Below the pieces are notes generated by a model. It saw only the letters and a list, made by a program, of their open reading frames with translations, did no database searches and was not told the DNA's origin. This document shows, in pieces, positions 24,546-36,325 of a stretch of 64,000 bases of DNA. The DNA comes from Emydura subglobosa (taxonomy: Eukaryota; Chordata; Testudines; Chelidae), in NCBI GenBank assembly GCA_007922225.1, contig ML680098.1, forward strand, positions 1,240,001 to 1,304,000, given 5' to 3'. Within the stretch, counting starts at the first letter, position 1, and each line of letters starts with the position of its first letter. A program made the translations under genes and the position numbers.

Positions 24546-27500
24546 CCCAAAGGTTCCGCCCCCCCCGTTGGCATGTTAAATCATCACTGAAGTTTGCACA
24601 TTCATCTCTTATTCCATGACCAGAAATTAGCCTGCCCTGATGGGGTTTTGAACTCTATGCAGACCTGAACCTCCCCAGAGTGAGATGGGCGCCAACAGGA
24701 ACGCCAGATCTGAAACTCCTTCCCTCTCCAGGTTTGAATCTAGAGCTTAACTTCTCAGCTTGGGTCTATCATAAATAGGCTGAAGCAAAACATCCCAGAC
24801 GGGGGCAAGTTTGGCTCTGAATCCAGATCCGAAGTTCACCACTTGCGTCTCTTTCTAATCTGTCTGTCTAAAGATGAGTCTCTCTGCCTTCCCAGGCTCT
24901 AAACACTAAAACTAATGTGCATGTTCAGGAACAGAACCTGGCAGGAAGAGCAAAAGAATTCAAGCAGAGCTTGGAACAGAAAACGTAGCAACCGGAGAGG
25001 AATAACATCCTGTAACAATGCAAGTGTGAGCTCTCAGGGAAGTGGAGCAGTTCTAGTGGAATTTACAAGTGTCTCAAGCACAGACTCTATGTCCTGGTAA
25101 ATTCCACCATCTCCGAATTCAGAGCTTTGGTAGGTAAGAAAGTGCCGTAGCTGCAGGGTGTTTAGTTGACAGAGTCCTTTGAGCTCCGTGGAAGAAAATC
25201 TCTGTTTAATTTTTTTTTTTTAAATATAAGTGCCTAGACGTTTTTCTTGCAAAGAGTCTTGAAAATGGAACCTGGTTGCTGAAGTGGATTGAGTCAGGCT
25301 CCATTTCTGCAGCAAGAGGCTAAGGGGTGGGGTGAGGAACCTAAATGTTCCACCCCACCACATGTACACACAAACACGCTTTCATGTGAATTAGTGTTTG
25401 TGACTCATCCCACAAGAACCAGCTCTCTAACCCTCCGCCAGATCCTCAAGCTGACCCAGTTCCTAGGGATGCAATCATATTCAGGTTGTGTTGTTCAGTA
25501 TGTGCATGTGCACGCACAAACAAATTATTTTGCAGACCCACTCCAAACTGCCAGCTGTTAACATTTGTTAAAATGTTCAGTCCTCTCTGAAGGTGGAATT
25601 AAGCCAGCTGCTGCCTACTAACTCCCCCTAACCACCACACCATGTTCCTTCACCAGCAAAAGTCAGCCTTCTCCCCTCACCCTCTTACAGGCCAGTTCAG
25701 CGGTATCAGAGCAGAGGAAGAGGCAAGGTCAAGCTGCCATTGCAGGAAGTGGAAGCTCTGCTTGCCCTGACACCTTCCACCTCCATCTAGGGGAAACAAC
25801 CCCGCTAAATCCCCCCTGCAGACAAGAACAGTGCTACCCTCACCATCCAGGGAGACCCATTCCTTACCCAACACCAGCCAGAGAGAGAAGAGAATAGAAC
25901 TGAGAGATCTTTTTCCCCCACTCAGGGAACTTCACCTTTACTGCCACCCAAGAGGGATAGTTTTTGAGGCGGTCCTTGTTAAAATGTTGGCAGCACCTTG
26001 CAAAGCCAACATTTAGTTCTGTCAGTGAGGTGCTCTGAGATCCGTGGCTGAAAGTCACTACACCGACCCAGAGTATTGTCTTCATGGCATGCATTAATCA
26101 TGCATTTTCTTTGATCAGAGCTATCTAATTGAAGGGCACTCCCCTCCCCCTCAGTCCTGTATAAAGACCAATTGGCCACAATGGCTATGTGCTTCCAAGG
26201 CATGATCTCCCGCTCGCTTCTAGTATATCATTCAAGGACTTCGGCTATTTTTCAAGCGTAACCTCGTATCAAAGATTATAGAGTACTCCAGCAAGTAGGC
26301 AGAAATGCTCCTCTCTCACTCTGTTTTCCTCAAGGACTTGTGGTTTCCATGTAAACACTTCTGTGAGTAGGCCCCTTGAGATGAGTCTGGAAGAATGTGT
26401 GTTCTGCTAGCTAAGGTGTTTTAGCAGTCTGGAATCCAAATTCTGAAGTCAGACTGATCTTTGCCTCCATCACCTGGGCCTGACTGAGCTGACAGTTAGA
26501 ATAAAGAACAAGGTAGTATGTGCGCTGGGGGAGGTGGTGGTTGATACATTCATACCTTTGTTATTTCTGGATGCTTTCCCAGCCTGCCCTCAAGGTGAGT
26601 CTTTTAGCATTAGAAAATGCTGTTTGAATTCCTTCACTGTGGTAAATGAGGCAGAAATATAACTCCGTACTGTGCTGTTGCATTGCAGTGGGCATCTCAC
26701 AGTCCTGGCTGAAGTTCGAAAGCAAAGAACAGTTAGAAAGTAGAATAGAGAAAGGTGGCACATCTCTCCCACTGCATATCGGAGATGCCAGACATGCTCT
26801 TGTTCGTGAATGGTTCTTCCTGCCGTGGATAATAGGTTTCGTGCGTCAGGCACCCCTTTCACTCTCGCCTGTGTCTGAAACAGTATTTTTTGGTGGTACA
26901 GCACACACTGTAGATCAGGTTTTTGATGTTCCAGGCTCAGGATGCTTCTGTCACCTGATGTCTTCCATACTTGAGACAGGCTACAGTGCCCCAAACCAAT
27001 GGAGCAACTTCTAGTGTTCGTGCAGTGCTCTGATGTGACATGAGTTAACCGATTGATTGACGCAATTGATTTACACCAGAGGAGCCTCCCCACACCTGCT
27101 GAGTACTTGGATCAGATATCTATACCACTATGTACTATACCTGATAATTAATACTTATGCCAGACATCTGTAAGTACTTACCGTCATCACAGAGCTTGTA
27201 CCTTGTCTTTGATGATCCTTATTCTCCGATAGAGAGTTTTGCAAAGCATTTTTCCATGCACTGCTCTCCTGCACTTATACTGTCTTTTTGCATGTCTGTG
27301 CAGCTGCTATCCGCTGCCCTGCTGCTTAGCATAACGGAGGTCTTTCCACAGGTGCTGACCACTATAGGTAAGTGTGATCCGCTGTATTTGTTGCATGTGT
27401 TATGTGGTGTGGAATCAGCTAGATTTTCAGAAGGTGCACATCCAGAGGCTTTTACTGCATTTGGGATGAACACTTCTCACAAACTGAAATCACAACCAGA

Positions 27501-30500
27501 ACTTGCTGATCACCTGAAACTGGTGGGATGCTAGGGTGATTTTTTCATGATGTTTCAGCTAAAATGATCAGCAGTGAAATGGTTAACAATGTTGATGTTT
27601 AAATTGTTATCATTAGGTTTCAAAGTCAACAACCTGTAGAAATGAATGGGGCAGTTTTCACTTCTCTGTGCTATTGTTTCAAGAGGTCTGCACGTTCAGG
27701 CAGTGGACACTGCACCATTTTACATTAGTTTCCTGTTTGACAAGTTACATTTGCTGCCATAAGGACTGTACGGCTATTTTTCCTTTTAAACTGAAGCTTA
27801 GATTCTACAGCATAATTCTGTAGCAGAAGGAAGGTTCAATGCAATATTCTGCAGCACAGTGAAAATTCAGGGGCAGCATAAAATCAAATCATTGAATAAC
27901 TCTGTCCTGGTTGTAGAATTCATTTTCATATTTAATTCAATACAAATCTGCAATTTTAAACTTCTCAGAAGCAGCAGCAGAATCTCCAGTCTGTGTCACT
28001 AGAGTACCGCACAATCGAGAGCTTACGGCAGAATTTAGGCCAGCCATCCCACCATTGATGCAGTGCTTTGTTCCTACATGCATATTGTGTAGGCTCTGAT
28101 TTTACATTTTTTAACCATACATGACCTCCTCTGAAGTCCAGAGCAATACCAGAGCAATAGACTCAGGCCCACAGAGGACAAAGGTGAAATCTAAATGCAA
28201 GTTATTGTTAGAGATGAGTTTGAAGCAAAATCCCTGATTTGAACAGCTCTGAACTTTGGCAGCGTGAGGGGTTCAGAATCAGAGCCCTGATCCAAGTTTG
28301 AATTTCACAGCTGGCCCTATCTATCGAATAGTCAATCTAAATCCTGCGTCTGAATCTTCATGGGTTTTGGAGCATTCAAAATCTCAGGATTTGAATTCTG
28401 TAGCATGGGCCCACGTCTAATTATTTTCCTGTTGTTCATACAACTCACATCACTAAATCTGTCAGTTGGGTTTTTTCTCATGTGCACTAGGTCATAATCT
28501 CAGCGTGCTATTCAATATTAGTAATGCTTATTAAGCTAACAGACCAGCTGGACATAGTTCCCATGGCGAGGTTGGAGGAGAGCACTGAGCGCCCCCTCCA
28601 GAAACTCCCAACGGCACCTCAAGAAAATAAAGGCAGCCCTGGAATTTACAATTGCAGGATGTTTGCCTTTAAGGTGTGCACCTCCCGCAGGCAGGTTCTG
28701 AATTCGTCTTGCACATAATGAGTGACGTTCTTCCCTTGTAACAGAATAGCAATTTCTTCTGCCAGTTGCACAAGGGGTGAGACGTACTGGACAGGAGATG
28801 GTGGGAAAGTGTATGTGCATATAGTGGGAACCTGAAAAAGCTGACAAGTGGGCCATCAAGAGACACAGGGGAGATTGCAGAGGAGAAGCTGAAACTTAGA
28901 ACTCTGTTCCCAACATGATGGGTGTGTTAAAGATTTACTTCTGAGAGGGTGACATTTTGAATGGGAAATTGTTGTCCAGACAATGGCCTTTTGGCAAACA
29001 ACAGGGAAAATGCATTTCCATAGTGGAAGCACAAGCTCTGGTGCAGCTCACACGGCCTCTTTTTCTTTTCTCTCTCTCTCTCCTGTTGTCCTCTGCTTTG
29101 CCGCTTTCTGGAAACAGGCATCTCTGAGCAGGAAGCTGCACGGCTAACTCTTCAGGGCAGGGGCCAGGTTTCCAAAATAAAACTCACTAAGGCCATTTTA
29201 GGTTTTGTTTATTTTCAAAAGAATGAGGAGACACTAACCCTGAGCCAAATCCGGACACCCTTACTCAGTCCTTGGGCAAATGAGCACTGCTCATTCCTGC
29301 TGCATTCTGGAGGATGGGGGGAAGGGTGGAGGAACTGAGAATCTCTCAGGAGTTGGCCCATGGGCTTCAATGAAAGCTAAAGAAAGACTAAGGTATCCAC
29401 AAACCCCAATGAAATCAACCGGAGGTGCATGTGATCTCCATCTCTCATGAGCAAGGACTTCAGGATTTGTCCCTCCTCTTTATGTGGTTTCTCTGATCAG
29501 TGGCTATGCGCTGATGTGATGTTACAGGAGCTGACTTAATAGGCTGACCGGGGATTTTCAAAGGAACCTGAGGGAAGTAGGCACCCAAGTCTCCCTGAAT
29601 TTCCCACATTTCTTTTGCCTCCAGCTTGCCACTCTTGGGATTTATATGCCCCCCACATCTGTGTCATACTCTTCCTGGGGCTCTGGGCATTTCAAGTAGT
29701 ATCTGAGTGCTAGCATTTCCTTGCTCTACATTGCACTCATCAGTAAGCAGAACATTACATATTGTTGATGCAGTCAACATTAATTGTATATCTGGACCTT
29801 TAAATCAGAAGAGTCCTAATACAATCTGATGACTCTATTGTGATATAAGTCAGCATGGTTGCAAGTGGTGTTAGCACAGAATCTGACTTCTTATCTGTCT
29901 GGTTAATTATCCTGATCATTTTTTCTAGCAAAAAATACCTATCTGTAAAGATACACACTACACAGCTATAAACTCTGCTTTCAAGCAGCGCATACATCCT
30001 GCTGTGTAACAACCTTTTTGATACTAAAGATATTTCCTGTCATATTTTCTTCACTGCCAAGTGTTGATTGTTGACATAAGTGTTTCATTTATAAATATTG
30101 CCAGGTTGTGTGGTGGGTGTGTGTGTGTGAGGGGATGATTCAGCAATGTCAGGGGGGCATATGGCACCAGTCCTAACAGGAAGAAAAGAGCGACTGCTTC
30201 ATAACAAATAAATCAGTCGCTGCATCTAAAGCAACAAGGGAAACTTCTTTCTCACTAGGCTTTATTGCCTTGGCTAAGTATAACTCATGATCACACACGC
30301 AGAAGAAACTATTTGTCAGGTCAGGCTACAGCCCTGTTAACTTCTGGGTTTGTTTCTCAAACAAACTATAATATATATATACATATATATAGCTCTATGT
30401 AATAGCATAGAGATGGCCTCCTCCCCAGAGCTGAAACTTAAGATGTGTTGGTTCATTTTAGTCTCATTTCCTCTTTATTCCACATGATTACAAAGAGCTC

Positions 30501-31660
30501 CAACAGGAAAGCAAAATCTCTGCGGATAGTGGGTATCTTTGCTTCCATTGCAAATGCAGCATTATGAGAAAGTCACAGCAGCGCCAGTCTTCAGCCTCTG
30601 CAACCTATGCACAACATTCACACAAGATAGCCTCAACAGAGAGACCTATTGCTGATTCTCTGTCTATCTCCTGCCAGCAGCAAATAATGAATTCTATAGC
30701 TGCCTCCCCTTGCTTGCAAGCTTTCACTTTGGTGCCAAGCCCTTGCTCATGGCTCACGTGTTGGTAGCTGGTACCAAAAGCTACACAGGTCAGGGGGGTT
30801 GCTATCGCTTAAGGGAGGCAGGTGGGATATGGCCAGGAATATGTGGGCACATGGACATGGGGGAAACCCTGTCTTATATGGGTCAGGGCATAGAGGAGAC
30901 CCTGCTTCTTTTATTTTGCATAGGGAATCATGAAGCCGGTTCTACCCTTCCTTGCCCTCTCCGCCCCCGGCAGTGGGAATTGTAAGTAATACCCAGCTAT
31001 TGAAGGAATTCATCCCTGAGGATCTTCTTCATGTAGGCCTACTCCACCCAAAAGCTAGGTTTTAAGCACCAAGATTACCTAGATTTTGCAGAAGAATAGG
31101 CCCACAGATAAAGATTCATCAAGGAGCCCTCTGGAATTAACTAAGGAATAGGTGTGTTGGGCCTAATGCTTTTCTAGTCTTTTTTTTTTTTCATTCTGTC
31201 AACCATAATTACCAATCTCACTATTGCTTTTTTCTTCCATTGGCCACAGTTTTAGTTAAAATCTTCATTTACCAGAGAAATCGGCCAATGGACAGGACAT
31301 GAGGTACAACAGAGGCCAATTGTCTTTAAACCTTTCCTTACAGTTAGGGTGACAGGAACCAGTTCAACCAAAACCAAGGCTGATGCTGTCTGTCAGACGT
31401 AATGAAACACGCTGAGCATGTGGCTCACAAATTCCTGGGCCTGTTGCTTTATAATAGATGGTAGGGAGCCTATTGGATCTGTATTTCTTCGTTTTAAATA
31501 GAGAGAACTAAGAACAGGCTACCACTGTTAGAGAACAGGGGGAGGCTGTCAGAAAGAAACAGTTACTTGAAACTTACTCGTTGTTATAGCTTTATACCAA
31601 AAGGGCCATTAGATATGGGAAAACAAGTGTAAAGATGAGGCTACCCAAATATATTTAATA
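24546..31660. other. 7 kb with almost nothing recognised
   Basis: No gene is supported. The largest frames of the window lie here, on opposite strands of the same DNA: 26590-27093 (minus, 167 codons) and 26646-27014 (plus, 122 codons). Neither has a recognised domain. A (TA)n-rich stretch at 30367-30391 and a (TG)n stretch near 30115-30130 are present. Hairpin-type fragments may occur near 29210-29440. Confidence 0.45.
30367..30391. repeat. (TA)n microsatellite, palindromic
   Basis: This is an AT dinucleotide tract interrupted by one C, able to extrude a cruciform. Confidence 0.85.
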
Positions 31661-31850
31661 CTCCTGAGTTCTATCCCTTATTCTGACACCTGCATCCCTA
31701 GCGAAGTCACTTAATTGCTCTTCCTTGCTTTCCTCAGTTGCAATATGGGGATAATAATATTTACCTAACCCACAAGGGTATTATAAGGAATAAAGAATTA
31801 GCTGTGAGGTTCTGTGGCAATGAAAACAACTGTGCAGGTGCTTAAGGATG
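31661..31850 (+). mobile_element. tRNA-derived SINE, body fragment
   Basis: 'ctcctgagttctatccct' (box B region) is followed by 'gcgaagtcacttaattgctc', 'tttcctcagttgcaatatgg', 'ggataataatatttacctaa' and 'cacaagggtattataagg'. This is the standard amniote SINE body order in the sense direction. Confidence 0.75.
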
Positions 31851-31860
31851 ATTTGTATGA

Positions 31861-31975
31861 AGGACCAGATTGTGAGCCCCTTTCTCACCATGAGGAACTG
31901 ATGCCACACCAATAATCCCACTGACATCATGGGAGTAAATGCTCACTAAGAGGGAGATGCTCACAAACTGGCCCT
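31861..31975. repeat. Palindromic MITE-like element
   Basis: The left end 'aggaccagattgtgagc' and the right end 'gctcacaaactggccct' are imperfect inverted repeats. It follows the SINE directly. Confidence 0.55.
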
Positions 31976-32018
31976 AAACAAATCCTAACATTGAAAAATG
32001 AAAGTAGATTGCAAATGC

Positions 32019-32145
32019 ATCATAGAGTTTAAGGCCAGAAGGACTCACCGAATCATCTAGTCTGACTTTCTGTATGTCACAAGCCAACACCACCACCCAG
32101 GATCCGCATGCTAAACACAACCACGAAAACTAGATGAATACTTAT
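32019..32145 (-). mobile_element. CR1 LINE 3' end, antisense
   Basis: 'atcatagagtttaaggccag' followed by 'aatcatctagtctgacttt' is the complement of a CR1 3' terminus. The matching sense-strand tail is seen at 45100-45446. The coding part is absent. Confidence 0.8.
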
Positions 32146-32894
32146 CTGATAAGAGTTTGCTTCATGTTCATGGAAGGTAATTTTGTTACATTAACATGGA
32201 CTCAAATTCCATGAAATCCCAACTGGAAAGTGGTTGAAGAATTAAACATTATTTTTATTAGGCAAATATCTAGATACATATACAGCTTAAGTCCTAACTG
32301 TTCACATTGCCTTTACACTTTCTGGTTCTTTCTTGGCATAGTAGGGTTATATTTACTGTGGTGTTTCATGATTTAAGATGTGTTAGTTACCAGGAACAAT
32401 GTGTATTGTTCTGTTAAGCGCTCTGAAAAGCTGCAGCGCATCCATATTTGTTACCTGATGGCATTTCTGAAACACCAGGGATTTTCTGGTCCAGTTTATA
32501 GTCCTGGGGGTTTAATACATTCAAATCTGTTTTTTTTTTTTTTTCAAACTGAATTCCCACCCCAAATAGCAGAGCCAAGTTGGACCTGTAGGATTACACT
32601 GTGCTCTTACTGGAAGAAAGCTCTGGGTTTTTTTTAATTGACTTTGATATAAATATTTAGCTACAGGCTTTTTGAGAGTCTTCGTTTGTTTGGGTTTGTC
32701 TCTTACTCCACCGCATCACAGTGTTTGGCAATTCTCATCCCTTGAGGGTATCTCCCTACTTAGAGTATTACGCAAAAAATGCATTTTCAGGCTGGATTTC
32801 AAATAAATTATCCTGCAGTTCCAGAAGATGGACCAAAGTAGAACCATGCATGCAGCACAATGCTACTCTAGTTAAGTTCAGATCTTTCATGCAA

Positions 32895-33220
32895 TCATTA
32901 CTCTCTTTTACTCTTCTGGCCACATCACCCCGCTCTTCCCCTCTCTCCACAACATTTGAATCTTTGCTGGCTTCCTCTTCCTTCAAGCACCAAAGTTAGA
33001 GCTCCTTGTTCTCACATTCTGGATGTTGCACAACCTCATCCTTGCTGACAGCGCGGCTCTCATCTCATCTTACACCCAGTCTTGCTTCTTATGTTCTTCC
33101 AGCTGTTTTCAAAGTCACCTTCTTCCACTCTCTGTTTTACATCTTCCATTTGGCCCCTGTGTTTTGGACATCCTCCTACTTCATGCCTGTCAACCATGTT
33201 CTCTCACGGATTTTCATTAG
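32895..33220 (+). mobile_element. LINE ORF2 C-terminal fragment (L2-like)
   Basis: The stretch reads, in broken frames, as the end of a non-LTR retrotransposon polymerase. Signature stretches are 'ggccacatcaccccgctctt', 'gttgcacaacctcatccttg' and 'gcggctctcatctcatctta'; the third gives AALISSYTQS in one frame. Stops and frameshifts interrupt it. It is a 5'-truncated dead copy. The clade is an inference from remembered consensus. Confidence 0.65.
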
Positions 33221-33239
33221 AGAAAGTCTTGTTTAACGC

Positions 33240-34100
33240 AGAAACATGGAAACTGCCATGCAGGATCAGACCAATGATCCTTCTAGCCTGACAGGGGCCG
33301 CTCCCAAATCATTTAGAGGAAAATGCAAGAAACCATCTAATGGACAATTGTGGGATAATTTGGATAGAGGGTAAGTTTCTTTCTAAATCTCCATAGTTAG
33401 AGGTAGACATATGGCCTGAAGTATGAGCGCTCGCATCTAAAAATGTTTTTATCTTGTTTAATACAACTGGCTGTTCTGTTCTCATTGTTCTTATAAATGT
33501 CTGATGCTGTTTTAAATCCCTACTAAGCTCTTGGCTTTAATGATGTCTTGTAGCAGTGAGTTCCACTGATTAACTGCATTGTGTAAAAATGTCTCTCTCT
33601 CTATAAATTCTAAATGTTTGGCTCCTCAATTTAATTAAATGTCTCCATGTTCTTATATTTAAAAGGACCAGTGGGAGCTTGTGATTCACCTTCTCTGCAT
33701 TATGTTATGTACTTCTCTCACATACCCTCTTATTTTTCATTTCTCTAAGAAGTCCCAATTATTTAAATCTCTCTGCATATCAAAGTCATTCCAAGCCTCT
33801 AACCCTTTTTGTTGCATGTCTCCGGAGATCTATTTCTGTGTGACTAAAACTGAACACAATATCCGAGGTGAATGGATCCCATTGATTTATACAATGACCT
33901 ACTCTCAGTTATTTCCTATCCCACACATTATATTCCCTATCATTTCGTTTACTTTTTGCAGGAGTTTTCATTGATATGTCCATGGTGCCGTGCAGGAGTT
34001 TTGTTTCCTGAGCTGTTACAGTTCATTTGGACCCGAGCAATGTGTACAAATAGCTCAAACTAATCTTTCCAATAGACATTACCTTGCATCTTAATTAAGG
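33240..34100 (-). mobile_element. CR1 LINE, long antisense fragment
   Basis: Antisense landmarks follow the CR1 order: 'actgccatgcaggatcagac' (3'-most), 'cagtgagttccactgatta', 'aaggaccagtgggagctt', 'aatctctctgcatatcaa', 'ttccaagcctctaacccttt', 'gaacacaatatccgaggtg' and 'gatttatacaatgacctact'. Last comes 'accttgcatcttaatta' near 34081. This spans about 850 bp of the 3' part of CR1. Open frames predicted inside it on the plus strand are spurious. It lies head-to-head with the sense CR1 piece at 34130. Confidence 0.8.
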
Positions 34101-34129
34101 CCTAGAAGAGGGAGGAGTCAGCAGGCTAA

Positions 34130-34335
34130 TGAACTCTGTCGAGGATAATAAATTGGGCCACATGTCCAGCACCCAGTAAAGACAAAAATATCAGAAATGG
34201 AGCTCAAGAATTTAAAACACTGATAGAAAATAACAAAATGAAAATCAGCTTGGAAAAATGGAAGGTAATAGTCCAGGGAAAAGCAATTCAAAGCACATAA
34301 ACTGGTGCTCTAGATGAACTGGTGGTCCATTTTGG
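34130..34335 (+). mobile_element. CR1 LINE fragment, sense, left half of split copy
   Basis: Sense CR1-like motifs 'gaggataataaattgggcca', 'aagacaaaaatatcagaaat' and 'aaaatggaaggtaatagtcc' appear here. The continuation of the same kind of sequence resumes at 35175, so this copy appears split by about 840 bp of unrelated DNA. Confidence 0.55.
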
Positions 34336-35174
34336 CCTTAAACTCTAGGACTCAATGGGAGACAGAAGCCTAGATACCAGCATAGTACAAAGTTGTGGCG
34401 GGATGGTGTAATGAGGGCACTCATTTCTTGGGTGCCTTCTAGCAGCTGGGTATGGTGCCACAGTCCTTTTCTCTTCCCTGCCGCCCGCTGCAGGTTGCCA
34501 GCCAACCTTGGTGGGTCTTTAGTGGCTTGGCCCTCCAGCCAAGTCCCAAAGTGAAAATGATTCCCTTCTGGGGCAGTCAAGAATCCAGTAAATGACCAGA
34601 ATGTTATCCTCGCTAGGTTCTTCAGCCTTGACTCTGGGCCCTTTAAATTCAGAGATTTGTTTGGGCTCTCAAATAAACCCTGTTCACTTCTTGGGGTTTA
34701 TGCCACTGTGGCTGACAGAGCAAGCTGGGCTCTCCCACTACTCAGGCAGGGACCCTGTAAATAGCAGCTATGCTTGATTTCAGTATGTTGCTGATTCTTC
34801 CCTGGGCTGCTTCCTGCCTGGTTCCTTTTAGCTCCCCCCTAAGCTCAGGGTTAAGGTTCTCAGCTCCTGGCCAGAGAGGCACACGCTTCCTCACCCCTCT
34901 GGTCCCAGCCAGGCACAGACCTGCTAAGGCCCTTCAGTTCCTTTTATCTGAGCCTGCTGGGCTCTGATTGTCTGCTTCTATGAGGCCTTTCTAGACATGC
35001 CTGGAGGACCCACCTTCTCTGTTCCTGTCCTCTTACTTTGTGATTCCTGAGGTAGGGTGTAGTAGGACCTTGGGGTTTCCTATCAGGAGACACAAAAGCC
35101 AGGTATGCCCTATGGTAGCAGACAGCAAATTATTTTTGAATTTACAATGCCAAAGAAATTATTTTCTTTTTAGG
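34336..35174. mobile_element. Unclassified insertion between two CR1 pieces
   Basis: This GC-richer, C/T-rich segment ('gctgcttcctgcctggttcc', 'ccctctggtcccagccag') differs in composition from its surroundings and separates two sense CR1 fragments. Style and composition resemble LTR-like or unclassified interspersed repeats of turtles, but I see no terminal repeats or coding remnant. Open frames of 61 to 80 codons are not convincing. Confidence 0.4.
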
Positions 35175-35345
35175 CTGCAAAGGCAAACACATCCAGAAGC
35201 TAGAAGAGGTGATAACTTCTGTATCCACTCTGGTGCCACTACACCTAGAATATTGCATTTAGTTCTTGGCACCTCATTACCAGAAAGATATTGGCAAACT
35301 GGAGAGCATTCACAGAAGAGCAACACAAGTGATTAGGGGGACAAG
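35175..35345 (+). mobile_element. CR1 LINE fragment, sense, right half of split copy
   Basis: 'ctagaatattgcatttagtt' followed by 'tcattaccagaaagatattg', 'gcaaactggagagcattcac' and 'agaagagcaacacaagtgat' is the well-known sense CR1 sequence near the end of ORF2 and the 3' region. It stops abruptly before the 21 bp inverted repeat at 35416. Confidence 0.75.
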
Positions 35346-35415
35346 GAAAGATTAATTATGTTTCCTTAGCTTAGCAAAGCAAAGGGGAGGGGGTGGCATT
35401 CTGATCAGACCTCTG

Positions 35416-35498
35416 GCTATGAAAACCAGATAAAAGACCTTGACTGGGCAGCAGAAATTTATCGCAATACAAAATGCCTTTTATCTGGTTTTCATAGC
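35416..35498. repeat. Perfect 21 bp inverted repeat with 41-base loop
   Basis: Bases 35416-35436 ('gctatgaaaaccagataaaa' plus g) are the exact reverse complement of 35478-35498. No mismatch occurs within the arms, and pairing stops at both ends. It could be an MITE remnant, a snap-back replication product or a hairpin RNA gene. The sequence alone does not decide. Confidence 0.9.
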
Positions 35499-35499
35499 G

Positions 35500-36089
35500 C
35501 TTTCTGTTGGGCCCCACTTATCGCTTCTCCTGCTTATCTCTGCTTCCCTATTTTTCCTTGTTCCTTGGACCCTCCTCCTGCACTGCCTAGAAGTTTCACC
35601 AAGTGAAAGGAGAGCCTCCCCCTTACTCTTGCACAGCTTTTGTGACATTAACTCTTCCAGGAAAGTATATTCACTTGCCCCACTCTGCAAAGACACATCT
35701 TGACCAGCACTTTGCATATTTTCTAGTCACAAATGGATCTCCCAGCTTCATGCCTGGTTCTCAGAGAGATGGTGAAGGGACCCATGTTTTGTTGTTGCAT
35801 TTTAAATGTCCTAAGAGCCTCCAGACCAATATAAATCAAGCTCCCTCACGCTCTCTTCCTCACACTGGAAATTGTCATCTTCCTTCTGATTGCAGACAGA
35901 GAATCATCTTTCCTAGGTCGGAATGTGGGGGCAGCCCACGAGTACTCCCAAACAAACACATCAGATAATTTCCCCTGATTTTTCACATCCAGATTGCACA
36001 GTTTTTGGAAGAAAGTGGCTGAATTTTTAATCTCCTTTCCCCCCTTTTCTCCCTCTGTAGACCCTGGGGGGGGTTGATCTTACAGGGGA
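35500..36089. other. Unrecognised non-coding stretch
   Basis: A 121-codon plus-strand frame (35603-35968) overlaps a frame on the opposite strand. No domain is recognised and no repeat is identified. Confidence 0.45.
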
Positions 36090-36325
36090 CAGGGAGTCAG
36101 TATCTCTGGGGTTTATTCCTAGTTTTGCCACTGGCTCACTGTGCTACCTCAGGCAAGTCCATTTATCTTCTCTCTGCTCCAGTTTCCCTACCTGTAAAAT
36201 AGGGATAATAAGATACTTGCCTTCCACATAGGGCTGTTGGGAGGATAAATTCTTTAATGCTTGGTAAAGCACTTTGAGACTGTTCCCCAAAAGACACTAG
36301 AGAATTGCAACAACAACAACAAAAA
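36090..36325 (+). mobile_element. tRNA-derived SINE with (AAC)n tail
   Basis: Body motifs appear in order: 'agttttgccactggctcact', 'ctcaggcaagtccatttatc', 'tccagtttccctacctgtaa', 'aatagggataataagatact', 'gggctgttgggaggataaat' and 'aaagcactttgagact'. It ends in an AAC-rich tail at 36308-36325. The tRNA-like head is mostly missing. Confidence 0.85.

Noticed and set aside
26646..27014. A stretch near 26790-26815 that, in another frame, faintly recalls a retroviral RNase H start
   Set aside because: Only a few residues fit, stops follow at once, and no neighbouring polymerase or integrase signal is present.
33006..33291. Three overlapping plus-strand frames as genes
   Set aside because: They are remnants of a LINE polymerase and of the antisense CR1 next to it.
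33681..34063. Plus-strand frames of 97 and 63 codons
   Set aside because: They lie on the non-coding strand of a CR1 copy.
36035..36100. Pyrimidine tract plus CTGTAG as a real splice acceptor
   Set aside because: The following bases have no coding signal and soon enter a SINE.
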